Virus record (IMG/VR): IMGVR_UViG_3300006128_000017
Coordinates: 1 to 50,889 of that record
DNA: 50,889 nt
Origin: a virus
Direction: 5' to 3' (one strand)
Shown: positions 22,445 through 31,800 of the stretch, piece after piece
Numbering within the stretch: position 1 is the first letter of the stretch
Layout of the letters: each line of letters opens with the position of its first letter
Notes under the pieces: model-generated
Seen by the model: only the letters and a program-made list of their open reading frames with translations
Told to the model about the DNA's origin: nothing
Database searches by the model: none
Made by a program: the position numbers and the translations under genes

Positions 22445-22803
22445 CATTTAAAGAATACATACAGGAGAAAAACAAGCACAGCAAGGCTGAAGCAGGTTAT
22501 GTAGCTCATCCTGTTAATGGCCAGGTATGTAAACATTGCACTATGTGGAGAGAGCCTGATGTTTGTACAGCCGTTGCTGGGACCATAAATCCTAATGGTT
22601 GGTGTAAGTGGTATAAGCGTTCACACCGTGAAAATTTAGCTGAAAAGTCTATTCATGATCCTGTACGCCCGGGCATTTTAAAAAGACAAGTAAAAGGAAA
22701 AATGACTTGCAGTAAAGCACGTGCATTAAAGTCCAAACAAAAAAATAAAGGTAACCATACAGCAAAAGCAGCTCAAAGATTTCTAAATTACCACTGTCAG
22801 TAG
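22441..22803 (+). CDS. HiPIP-like small iron-sulfur protein with basic tail
   Basis: 120 residues. Four cysteines, C30-x2-C33-x8-C42-x12-C55, end in GWCKWY, which fits the high-potential iron-sulfur protein signature (Cys, then G-[YW]-C-x2-[FYW]). After residue 60 the protein is very basic (KRQVKGKMTCSKARALKSKQ), unlike electron-carrier HiPIPs, and has additional Cys residues. A nucleic-acid-binding or structural Fe-S protein is possible. No signal peptide is seen, so it should stay cytoplasmic. Confidence 0.65.
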   Translation: MTFKEYIQEKNKHSKAEAGYVAHPVNGQVCKHCTMWREPDVCTAVAGTINPNGWCKWYKRSHRENLAEKSIHDPVRPGILKRQVKGKMTCSKARALKSKQKNKGNHTAKAAQRFLNYHCQ

Positions 22804-22816
22804 GCTAAATAATTAT

Positions 22817-23254
22817 GTGGAAAAGAGAGATAGAATTGTTCTTGTAATAGCTGCTTTCTTTTTTATATTTTTATACTGTGCGCTTAAAAACCCGACGCCT
22901 ATAGCAGTACCAGACATAAATGCATATCCTCTACCTCAGGGGTGTATGATTTACTCCATGGCATTTGAAAGTGCATTAAGAGCAAGAGCACTTTTAGACG
23001 ATCGTTGTTATTGGTCAGACATAGTTGGCATAAAATTCAAAGATGCAGATATGTATCATGCCGTTCTTGTCTATGAATACAACAATGGAACGTGGATTTA
23101 TGACTGTAACATGGGTTCTTTTGAAATTTCTCCAAAGAGACTTATTACTCTTAATGAAATTGTGTATGCCGCATACCCTGATAAAGAGGTTGAAGATGCA
23201 ATTTGGCTAAGATCCAATTTGGATCACCATGATCATTACGGATTTCCAGAATAA
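22817..23254 (+). CDS. Membrane-anchored transglutaminase-like (papain-fold) protein
   Basis: 145 residues from a GTG start. Residues about 7-22 are a hydrophobic anchor, placing the rest outside the cytoplasmic membrane. C43 (QGCMIYSMAFESALRA), H81 (YHAVLVYEY) and D96 (WIYDCN) have the order and spacing of the Cys-His-Asp triad in bacterial transglutaminase-like cysteine proteinases. The assignment is by motif only. A periplasmic peptidase or amidase role, for example in lysis or exclusion, is possible. An ATG two bases upstream leads to an immediate stop, so GTG was chosen. Confidence 0.65.
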   Translation: MEKRDRIVLVIAAFFFIFLYCALKNPTPIAVPDINAYPLPQGCMIYSMAFESALRARALLDDRCYWSDIVGIKFKDADMYHAVLVYEYNNGTWIYDCNMGSFEISPKRLITLNEIVYAAYPDKEVEDAIWLRSNLDHHDHYGFPE

Positions 23255-23314
23255 TTCCGGAATTTAAAAGAAAATGCTGGATTCCTCTCTGCGATCCGCC
23301 ATAATAAGGGGGTC

Positions 23315-24412
23315 ATGAGCACAACCACACTAGATAAGTTCGTAGCAAATCGCAGGACCGTTCAGGATCAGGTTAATCAATATAGCCTGGTTCCGATGAA
23401 CCTGAATCAAATCCACAAGTCCGGAAATCGCTTTTATAATGCGAATTCCGAGCTCAACGCAACCTCTTTGAATTCCCTTCTCGGTGTTCTTGGAGTCAAA
23501 CCATCACTCGTCGATGATATCGAAGACGATCAGAAGCAGTGGGAGCCTCTTCATTCGGCTCTCGCTAACATCCGTTCTAACCGTGTTGTTACTGCAGTTC
23601 GTAACAACGAAACCAATACTGTTGTCAATATTTACAACAACGCTATCAAGGATGAGAAGCCGGTTGACTTAACTAACGGTCTTCGTTATACGGAAGAGTT
23701 CCTTCGTACCACGGAGAACAACCTTCAGTTGAAGAACTTTAGCTTTAATCCTTCTAACCTTTCGATCAATATCGACTTCCTTAATCCGGATACTGATATT
23801 GATGTCTTCGGTGACGGGAAGGATTTCTGGAAAACCGGATTCGGTATTACATTCTCACCGAATAAGACTCAGACCTATCCCTTCTTCCTCCGACTTGTAT
23901 GCTCCAACGGAATGCACGCAATTCATCGGATGAAACAGCGTTTTGTTGAGTCTGATTCGCTTACACAGAAGACCTTCATGCACCAGATTCAGCGCTATCT
24001 GACTAACGAAGACCGTAACTCTGAGGTTCAGCTCTCCTGCAACCGTCTTCGTAATAATAACGCTTCACTCCGTGAGTTCTATAGCGCACGTACAATTGTT
24101 GAAAAGATTGACAAGAACCTCGCCGGCGATATGTTCAACGACGAGGATCTGACCAAGCGCTATGCTTCAGTTGGTGTTGATCTTAAGAAGCAGAACAAGC
24201 GCTGGATGGCTACAGCAAATTCCGGTATCAATAGTTATGATTTCTTTAATAACTTGACCCACGCTGCAACCCATACCCTCTCCGATACGGAGATCGCGAC
24301 CAGGATGGAGATCAACCGACTTGCCTCGGATATGTTCTTCACCGGCCCTGACTTCTCAGCAATGGCTCCGGATCCGTTCCGTGAAGTTGCTTCTTATACG
24401 ACAGAGAAGTAA
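23315..24412 (+). CDS. DUF932-like protein, probably highly expressed
   Basis: 365 residues. The stretch FFLRLVCSNGMHAIHRM resembles the CTNGM signature of DUF932, a family of phage and plasmid proteins of unknown function. The gene has a strong ribosome-binding site (AAGGGGGTC before the ATG), mostly C- or G-ending codons, and is closed by the strongest terminator in the window, all signs of high expression. An abundant DNA-associated or virion-linked protein is possible, though not shown. Confidence 0.8.
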   Translation: MSTTTLDKFVANRRTVQDQVNQYSLVPMNLNQIHKSGNRFYNANSELNATSLNSLLGVLGVKPSLVDDIEDDQKQWEPLHSALANIRSNRVVTAVRNNETNTVVNIYNNAIKDEKPVDLTNGLRYTEEFLRTTENNLQLKNFSFNPSNLSINIDFLNPDTDIDVFGDGKDFWKTGFGITFSPNKTQTYPFFLRLVCSNGMHAIHRMKQRFVESDSLTQKTFMHQIQRYLTNEDRNSEVQLSCNRLRNNNASLREFYSARTIVEKIDKNLAGDMFNDEDLTKRYASVGVDLKKQNKRWMATANSGINSYDFFNNLTHAATHTLSDTEIATRMEINRLASDMFFTGPDFSAMAPDPFREVASYTTEK

Positions 24413-24431
24413 ACTCTGTAAGAGTATCACC

Positions 24432-24461
24432 AAAAAAGCCCTGCCTAGGCAGGGCTTTTTT
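24432..24461 (+). terminator. Strong intrinsic terminator after the DUF932-like gene
   Basis: A perfect palindrome GCCCTGCCTAGGCAGGGC (24438-24455; 7-bp stem plus CTAG loop) is flanked by AAAAAA and TTTTTT, so it can stop transcription from both strands. It insulates the fibre cluster that starts 35 bases later. Confidence 0.9.
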
Positions 24462-24482
24462 ATTTTATAGATAATGTTTTTC

Positions 24483-24490
24483 TATAAATA
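24483..24490 (+). promoter_or_regulatory. Late-type promoter box (TATAAATA)
   Basis: Exact consensus ending 6 nt before the ATG at 24496, predicting a leaderless transcript starting the fibre cluster. Confidence 0.65.
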
Positions 24491-24495
24491 TTTGT

Positions 24496-24969
24496 ATGTC
24501 AAATATCCGTATATATCAATTGCCTGAAAATAATCCTAGTACGGGGGATTTTCTTGTTTCCGATGTTCAGACCAGTCAAGGTGTCTACACTACATCAAGA
24601 TGTCACTTATCATCTGTAGCAGGTACTATTGGGCAGTTTTGGCAAAGTGCTTCCTCTACCCTAAGTACAGTGAGTGCAACATGGGTTAACACCACATTGA
24701 TTGTCAATGCTAGTGCTGTACCTATTTGGAACAGTGTGTACACCACAGTGAGTGCAAATAGTGCGCGGTGGAGTAGTGCTTATAATACGATTCTCTCTTA
24801 TAAGTCTAATTGGGATTCCGCTTATAACGCTCAATTCTTCCCATTTGCATCCATAACACCTGCAACTAACAACGAGCTTGTCTTTGAAAAGACAAGTAAC
24901 ACTGTTGTAACAATTAAATTAAAGGGATCTGACGGTGTTGTTCGTTCTGCGACAATAAACTTAACATAG
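24496..24969 (+). CDS. Short fibre-type protein with WxSxYxTV repeats
   Basis: 157 residues. It starts MSNIRIYQLPENNPSTGDFLV, a common N-terminus of phage fibre-like proteins, followed by repeats such as WNSVYTTVSANSARW, WSSAYNTI and WDSAYN, and a C-terminal beta region. The same repeat is expanded in 26007-27341. It is probably a trimeric fibre component or connector. Rich in serine, many as AGT codons. Confidence 0.75.
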   Translation: MSNIRIYQLPENNPSTGDFLVSDVQTSQGVYTTSRCHLSSVAGTIGQFWQSASSTLSTVSATWVNTTLIVNASAVPIWNSVYTTVSANSARWSSAYNTILSYKSNWDSAYNAQFFPFASITPATNNELVFEKTSNTVVTIKLKGSDGVVRSATINLT

Positions 24970-25015
24970 TTGGCTCTTACCATTTGGATTCCATAAGTAT
25001 TAGAAGGAATATACT

Positions 25016-25948
25016 ATGGATAATTATGTTTTACCTACAACAGCGATAGCAGGGTCAATTTATCTATCAAAAAATATAGATACAACAAAAGATATAGTTG
25101 TAACATTTGATTTTGCCTGTTATGGACCTAATGTTTCTGGTAGTGAAGGTTTTTGTGTTTATTTTTATAACTCTTTCGCTGGTTTCCTTTCAGGCGGCGG
25201 AGCCGGGCCTGGTCTTTGTTATGCACCGGTGTATAACCTCACAGCATACGATGCATATAGTACTCCTGTTACAGGATTTGTCGGTGTCAACTACGCAGTA
25301 CTAGGTGTAGGATTTGATTTAACAGGTAATTTTGCAACTTCTGCGTATTGCCCTAACGGTTACGCGGATAATATTACAAATAGTGTTGTAATAAGAGACG
25401 CACAGGAACGTGGGTTTAACGTCTTATATAGAAGTCAGGATTTATCTACTCTAACAGCAAATCCAATTTCATTTTATCAACAAATTACAGGTAGTGATGT
25501 ACCGATTGAATTTTATCGCTCAAGAATTAGATTAACAGATTTTTGTAGTAGAATAGTTGTTGATATTCTGCCACCAGGTGCTTCCGATTTCATTAATTAT
25601 ATCGACACAACAGTCCCGCGAGTCGTTTGGCCAAATAATGTAAATTGCTGTCTTGGTTTTTCAACAGGTCTTGATGTTTTCACTAATCTAACTATTAAGA
25701 ATTTTAATGTCAATGGTGTATTTACATCTGTTAGTGCTAATGACGTGTCAACAACTTGGACATATTCGGCAGCTAATTACCTCGGACAAATACCTAACCC
25801 AGCTACACTTACTGTAAGAGATACGATAAAGATTGTCAATGCACCGCCTTGGAATTATTATCCGTCTCTTATTAATATTTCCCAGATTGGTTCAGCTCCA
25901 TTCATTAATACCGATGGATACATTAACATCGTATATCAAACACAGTAA
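25016..25948 (+). CDS. Virion protein with L-type lectin-like domain
   Basis: 310 residues. Residues about 25-230 have the pattern of legume-lectin/concanavalin-like sandwiches: DIVVTFDFACYG, EGFCVYFYNS, GVNYAVLGVGFDLTGNFATS and CCLGFSTG near the end, where FCVYF and GVGFDL correspond to the metal- and sugar-binding strands. A sugar-binding adhesin role is inferred. The Shine-Dalgarno-like GAAGGA is visible. The C-terminal YYPSLINISQIG segment is unassigned. Confidence 0.7.
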   Translation: MDNYVLPTTAIAGSIYLSKNIDTTKDIVVTFDFACYGPNVSGSEGFCVYFYNSFAGFLSGGGAGPGLCYAPVYNLTAYDAYSTPVTGFVGVNYAVLGVGFDLTGNFATSAYCPNGYADNITNSVVIRDAQERGFNVLYRSQDLSTLTANPISFYQQITGSDVPIEFYRSRIRLTDFCSRIVVDILPPGASDFINYIDTTVPRVVWPNNVNCCLGFSTGLDVFTNLTIKNFNVNGVFTSVSANDVSTTWTYSAANYLGQIPNPATLTVRDTIKIVNAPPWNYYPSLINISQIGSAPFINTDGYINIVYQTQ

Positions 25949-25953
25949 TCTAC

Positions 25954-25961
25954 TATAAATA
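25954..25961 (+). promoter_or_regulatory. Late-type promoter box (TATAAATA) with long leader
   Basis: Exact consensus. The predicted start near 25967 gives a leader of about 40 nt to the ATG at 26007, with an AGAAAA/TTTTCT hairpin (25970-25989) near the 5' end. Confidence 0.6.
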
Positions 25962-26006
25962 TTTACCGTAGAAAACATCTATATTTTCTCTAAATAAAAT
26001 AAAAAT

Positions 26007-27341
26007 ATGTCTAACATTGCAGCGACACTCTCATTAAACGTACCAGCGATTACAGCATTGTGCCAAGGCCCTCAGGGTTATTCGCTTCTTAACGGTGCAG
26101 GTGCACCAACTGGTACTGTGGGTCGCGATGGTGATTTTTATCTTGATACAACTGTTTATTACATTTACGGTCCAAAAACCCTCGGATCATGGGGTCCAGG
26201 TACAGCTTTAAATAATAGTCTTAATGCACCGAAGTGGGACAGTACTCACGATACTGTTTATGCTCTAAGTGGTACATGGAATGAGATAATTCCTGTTTAT
26301 ACAATAGTTAATAGCCAGTCAGCTATTATTGCTAATAATAGCGATAAATGGATAAGTGTTTATTCCACGGTATCAGCTAATTCAGGTGTTGCCTGGAATT
26401 ACCAAGGTACGGATTTACGTGCACTCACAAGTAATTACCAGAGTGCCTATAGTACGGTAAGTGCAAATAGCGGTACATGGGGTACCGGAGGCGGCGGTGG
26501 CTCGGGTGATCCAGCAGTAAACGCTCTCGTTCATAGTAATAGTGCTGGTTGGAATAGTTCTTCTACAAAAGTTAATGCAAGTAGTGCTAACTGGGATTCA
26601 GTATATAGCACAATATATGGAACAAGCGGTACCTGGCAAAACAATTTTACTGTTCTTAATACAATCTCTTCCAGTATTATACAGGCATATTCTGGTAACT
26701 GGCAAGCTGTCTATTCAACAGTGTTTAGTACAAGTGGAAGCTGGAATACTGCAGCACTAGCTGGTAATGTTTATGCTACAGTTAATAGACTTAGCGGTGA
26801 TTGGCAGTATACAACTAACCTATCCATGGCACAGGCGACAGCTTGGGGGAATGCATCATATGCGTTTATTGCGGTCAGTGGTAGATATGATAATACGTAT
26901 TTAACAGTGAACGTACTAAGCGGTGATTTTTACGATTTTCTTAATAGTTATAATGGCTTAGCTCCAAATTGGCAGTCAACATTTAATACAGTTTCCTCAT
27001 TAAGTAGTAACTGGCAGTCAACATACAGTACCGTGACAGCAATTTCCGCGGTAGGGGTTACAGATGTAACAACATCGCCCACCATGTATACTGTTGCACT
27101 CTCTGATACCAATAGAACGCTTCATTTTGATACCACAAGCAATCAACTAACAGCAGTTTTAAATACTAATAATTTAACTGAAGGATTTAGTGTTTCATTC
27201 AATAATATTGGTACAAATAAATTAGTGTTATCAGCATATCCGAACGCAATTAGAGGTATAGGTTCTATTATTACTACCCAATACGGTACAGCATTTGCTT
27301 ACGTCCATAATTCTTACGTTTATGTTACTGGTAGATTCTAA
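26007..27341 (+). CDS. Tail fibre with collagen-like tip segment and about ten WxSxYxTV repeats
   Basis: 444 residues. The N-terminal region holds GRDGDFYLDTTVYYIYGPK and GSWGPG, a segment common in phage fibres. The centre (about 75-345) has around ten repeats of 15-25 residues (WISVYSTVSANSG, YQSAYSTVSANSGTW, WDSVYSTIYGTSGTW, WQAVYSTVFSTSGSW, WQSTYSTVTAIS) interrupted by a GGGGSG hinge. The C-terminal 85 residues (YTVALSDTNRTLHFDT..., AFAYVHNSYVYVTGRF) are a beta-rich tip. A trimeric fibre is likely. Serine and AGT codon content is very high. Confidence 0.8.
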   Translation: MSNIAATLSLNVPAITALCQGPQGYSLLNGAGAPTGTVGRDGDFYLDTTVYYIYGPKTLGSWGPGTALNNSLNAPKWDSTHDTVYALSGTWNEIIPVYTIVNSQSAIIANNSDKWISVYSTVSANSGVAWNYQGTDLRALTSNYQSAYSTVSANSGTWGTGGGGGSGDPAVNALVHSNSAGWNSSSTKVNASSANWDSVYSTIYGTSGTWQNNFTVLNTISSSIIQAYSGNWQAVYSTVFSTSGSWNTAALAGNVYATVNRLSGDWQYTTNLSMAQATAWGNASYAFIAVSGRYDNTYLTVNVLSGDFYDFLNSYNGLAPNWQSTFNTVSSLSSNWQSTYSTVTAISAVGVTDVTTSPTMYTVALSDTNRTLHFDTTSNQLTAVLNTNNLTEGFSVSFNNIGTNKLVLSAYPNAIRGIGSIITTQYGTAFAYVHNSYVYVTGRF

Positions 27342-27382
27342 GATCTATCTATCAGTAATGTCATTGAATTGAATATTCAATA

Positions 27383-27390
27383 AGTAAATA
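27383..27390 (+). promoter_or_regulatory. Late-type promoter box (AGTAAATA)
   Basis: Ends 6 nt before the GTG start at 27396. It follows a 14-bp palindrome ATTGAATATTCAAT at 27368-27381. Confidence 0.45.
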
Positions 27391-27395
27391 TTATT

Positions 27396-28823
27396 GTGAG
27401 GTCGTACACTTTTACGTTATCAACAGTTCAGCAGCTTGGCTTTCCAGAACAACTCAACAACTATCTTTTTGTTGACCCAGTTTACGGTCTAGGGTTTGTC
27501 TTTCCCTTAACAGCTGATGGTGGACTCTATACAAATGGTGGTGCTGACTACACGCAGATTGAAGATGGTGAACTTTACTTTCCTTGGGGTTATCTTATTA
27601 CCACAAGCATAACAAGCATAACAGCTGATACTTTTAAAGGTCCATATGAAATAACTTTTTCTCCGGCTAACGTCGATACAAGCTATTACGCTATATTAAA
27701 AATATTATATGATTTTGGTGACGGTGAGACGCGTGATGTAGAGCATGGTATTGTTACAGGTGCTACAACTAACGAAGGTATTCAAGACCCTGCACAAGTT
27801 AATGTAACGCACACATACTGGCCATCTGCAGGGCTTACGACGTTTACACCAACTATCACGGTATTGAATGGCAATCTCGGTGTTAATATTATACGATATA
27901 ACTTATCATTTGTACCATCTTCTGTTTATGACTTCAAAGATTTTCATCTTTTAAATACCGCACAGCATACCTATGCTGGTGAAGAGACGTTTGGTGTTTT
28001 TGAAATTGATAATTCCAGACATTTAACTAATGCAAGATTCTTTAGTGGCGGTACTACTCAATATAATCTAAGTGCTGACTCTTTATATTCAATTTTCTAT
28101 ACAACCCCGGGTCTTCTCTTAAACCTCGACGCTTCAGATACATTTAGCGTTGTATTTGATAGTTTGAATAAAGTAAGTAAATGGAAAGATAAAAGCGGTT
28201 TAGGAAATGATTTTATTCAGACAAATAACGCTCACAAGCCGTCATTAATCTTCCCGCTACAGACTGAAGCTGCTCGCAAAGCGATAAAGTTTATTAGTAA
28301 TACAACATCTGAATACCTACAATGTGTAAACAATAGTTTGTTTAATAGTATTACAGGTCAATATACTGCGTTCTTTATAGTACATACAGCAGATGTTAAC
28401 GGTACGATTTTTTACGGTGGCAGTGCACACAACGGAGCCAACTGCGCGTTTAGTTTTGGTAATACAAATGCTAGTAATGTAGTTCAAGGTATTTCTGGTG
28501 TTTCATTCCAGAACCTTTCACTTGTATTACCAACTTATAGTTTATATGCAATCAGAGCGTATGATAACACTGTTCTTCAATTTACAGCAGATGAGCTTAC
28601 TATAACACAAAATCGACTTAACTTATCGTATGGATCGTCTCTAACTAATGCTACTATAAGTATGGCAGCATCTGCTCATATAAACGGGTTTGATCTAGTG
28701 CCTGCCACAAATAGTGAAGTATCGCAAATACTTCTTTACAACAGAGCGTTGTCGGATGATGAAATGGCAAATATATCTCAGACGCTTTATAGTAAATGGG
28801 GTATTACACCTCAAAACGACTAG
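27396..28823 (+). CDS. Virion adhesion protein with PKD-like and LamG/concanavalin-like domains
   Basis: 475 residues from a GTG start. KILYDFGDGETRDVEHG (about 105-120) is the YxFGDG signature of a PKD domain. From about 245 on, LLNLDASDTFSV, VSKWKDKSGLGNDF, FIVHTADVNG and the ending ILLYNRALSDDEMANISQTL fit a LamG/concanavalin-like sandwich. These domains bind sugars or proteins, so a host-surface adhesin is likely. The GTG start is supported by the late-type box 6 nt upstream. Confidence 0.75.
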   Translation: MRSYTFTLSTVQQLGFPEQLNNYLFVDPVYGLGFVFPLTADGGLYTNGGADYTQIEDGELYFPWGYLITTSITSITADTFKGPYEITFSPANVDTSYYAILKILYDFGDGETRDVEHGIVTGATTNEGIQDPAQVNVTHTYWPSAGLTTFTPTITVLNGNLGVNIIRYNLSFVPSSVYDFKDFHLLNTAQHTYAGEETFGVFEIDNSRHLTNARFFSGGTTQYNLSADSLYSIFYTTPGLLLNLDASDTFSVVFDSLNKVSKWKDKSGLGNDFIQTNNAHKPSLIFPLQTEAARKAIKFISNTTSEYLQCVNNSLFNSITGQYTAFFIVHTADVNGTIFYGGSAHNGANCAFSFGNTNASNVVQGISGVSFQNLSLVLPTYSLYAIRAYDNTVLQFTADELTITQNRLNLSYGSSLTNATISMAASAHINGFDLVPATNSEVSQILLYNRALSDDEMANISQTLYSKWGITPQND

Positions 28824-28841
28824 CGTGTAGGTATTTTTACC

Positions 28842-28849
28842 TATAAATA
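28842..28849 (+). promoter_or_regulatory. Late-type promoter box (TATAAATA)
   Basis: Exact consensus ending 6 nt before the ATG at 28855; a T4-type start would fall on the A of the start codon. Confidence 0.65.
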
Positions 28850-28854
28850 CTTCT

Positions 28855-31800
28855 ATGGAGATTGTATCTCTCAGTTCAACAAATTATATTGGCTTAACAT
28901 CTAATTACCCAGATGATAAGAGACTTATTGTTGATCAAAATGTATTATATACTGAGAACGGTGTTGATATACCTCTTGTTGCAGGGTTCAATAATGTTAA
29001 CGACAACACAATTAACAATTATTCAAATCTCTTTTTAACAAATAAAATTGTTTTATCCTCTTTTGCTTATATTGAGGATTTAGCACCTATTCAAGATTTT
29101 GGATTTTCAACATTCCTTGCTGTAAATGGATATCCTGAAATTACCGAAACAACAATCTTTTTAACTGTTACAGAGCCTGATGTAACTCAGAATACCGCTA
29201 AAATAGCGTTAACCGGTTCGCTTGAAAATATCGATAATACATATATGTTCGATATTAATTTCTTAAATGATCGACTCTGTAAAGTCAGTCATAGTAACAA
29301 AGAAATAACCAGATATATGACAGTAGATTATACTGGTAATATAATTTTTGCAAAAGACTGTAACTGCGACCCTCTTCAGGATTTAAGTCCACAGATTTTT
29401 TACTACGTTTTTGATAGAGCAAGTGAATACATTTTATTACTCAAAAACATTAATGATATCGTGAAGTATGTTGGTTTTGATCCAATAGTTTCTTCAACAC
29501 CTACGCTCACTTTAATTGATCCAATCACAGCAGCGGATATTCCTTATACATCAAGATGTATTTTACGTTGTGTACCACGTAATCAAGACCCGAATAATAC
29601 AATTCTTACTGATTCATGGGTTTCGTATAATAAAGATTTTAAAATTAATTCACAAGGTATTAACCCTAACAGAAGCTACTCGAGCGTACCAGGTAATCTT
29701 CTTATTAATAGTCAGTATTACAACACCACAGGTACTAATATGGATGTTAATATCCTGTCGCTTAAGAATACTAGTACCCCGGAAAACTATCAGTATAGAG
29801 CAAATCCGTTTAGATCAAATAATTCCCCTCTATTCACTGAAAAAGAAGTTGAAAATCGTGAATATAAAAAATTACTAACCGGTTCTAATCAGAAGTATGG
29901 TAATGACAATATTGTTATCAACTATGAAGCATATACAACAGATATTATTCTTAAATCTGATAAAATTACATACTTCCATATACCGCAGTTAATCGACCCA
30001 TACGTTCAACTTAATATCAGTGAATCCGGTCTTATTGAATCCGGTGCAATAGCCGGTGATCATCCATTAAAATCTGATAAAATCTTTAAGAAAGAAAGCA
30101 TTAATAAATACTCTTCACCTTTCGGTGCAGTAAAAGATGAAGCTACAGGATCGTTTTTATGTAGTTGGCTTTCAGGTAACCACGATGTCAATACAAAGCC
30201 TATTTGGGTTGATAGATACTATAACCCACTCACTACATCGTTCTTTGCGGCGTTAACGACAACAGATTTTCAATCAATCAAATATGAATCGGTAAATGAA
30301 TGTTTATTCAATGTTGTTGATTTAATACGACAGGTAGATGTTTTCGATAAACCCTCGGATTTAATTTTTGAGCCAGGTGCGTATTATGCGTATTACAGAT
30401 ATGGATTGAGCGGTGTTAATAATTTTATTAACTCATTATCGATTTATAGAGAGCAAAAAGACCTTAGCAGTTACTTAACTATTTACGATCAGCCTGTAGT
30501 ACGTAACAACGCAGTTCCGGATGAATATATTTTTAATGGTAAAAATTACGGTCTTACAAACGGTCTGTCCGCAATTCAAGAAACCGGTCAGATGACATTA
30601 AGCTTTTGGGCAAATAATGCTGATTGGACGAAACCATTTGGTAATCAGATTGTCGGTAATTACGTAAATGACGGTGTAGGTATCTTTAATGAAAATACTG
30701 TAACACCTACAGTCTTTATACCGGGTAGTGGCACGGCTTTATCTCTCAATAGCAATCTTCTACAGCTTAAGAGTCTAAATTACAACGGTGATGAAATAAC
30801 AGCTAGTATTAGATATGATGGTGTTTCTAATTATTATCTAATCTTTAAGAGCGGACAGATATTCGAATACAATAACAGCGATACTTCAATTCGTAAGGTT
30901 ACAGATAGCAAGTTACTAAACCTAATCAATTACGATTATACAACTTCGTCAATTTATCTGCTATGCTCAGCAGCGCCGGGTGCTAATAGCATAATACAAA
31001 TCAATACTCCGACATTAGCGATTTCAGATATAACAAATATTTCACTCAACGCTGAAAATAATAATATCGGTACACCGCTCATGTTTGCAAATGATCCGGA
31101 TGCAGGTTGGCTCTTTGAAAATAGTCAGCAAGATCTATTATTATCTGCTACTACTATCAATTTTTATAACAACAAATTATTCTTTACACCTGGCACTAAA
31201 TCAAGACTTTTAAATGATACTATCTATTATCTTTCAAATAATCAAAAATTGATGCTATGGAAGAATTTAAATCATTCGACATCTTTACCTGTTATAACGG
31301 CATTTCAATCACGCAGTCAGATACAAGACTTTAATATTGACTTCGATAACAATATTTGGATTCTTTCAAATAATAACGAATATTACAAATATACTTCAGA
31401 TAGACAATTTGTACTATCTGGTACACTTGACGGTACTTCATTTATTAATCATAAAATTGACTTCTTAGCTAATTTCGAAAACGGCGCATATACCAAGCAG
31501 GCGATAATTGCACAGACCGGTCAGATACCTATACCAAAGGATGACCATATTAACACTGTATATGACTTTATTACGGATGATGGTAGTAAGGTTCTGCAGG
31601 ACGGTTATTCCGATACTTTAGTATTTAACACATATCAAGAGCTATCAGCGGCTGGTCTGTTTTTAACAACAATTGACTTATATAATGGCATTGCTAATAG
31701 CACTGCTACACTACCGTCGGAAACCGCAGTTAATATAGATTTCACTTCTTGTGATTATCAGAGAAAAATTACAAGTACAGTATATAACGGACCTACAATT

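Noticed and set aside
27368-27381. Palindrome ATTGAATATTCAAT as an operator or terminator
   Set aside because: AT-rich palindromes are expected at this composition; no U-run and no second copy was seen.
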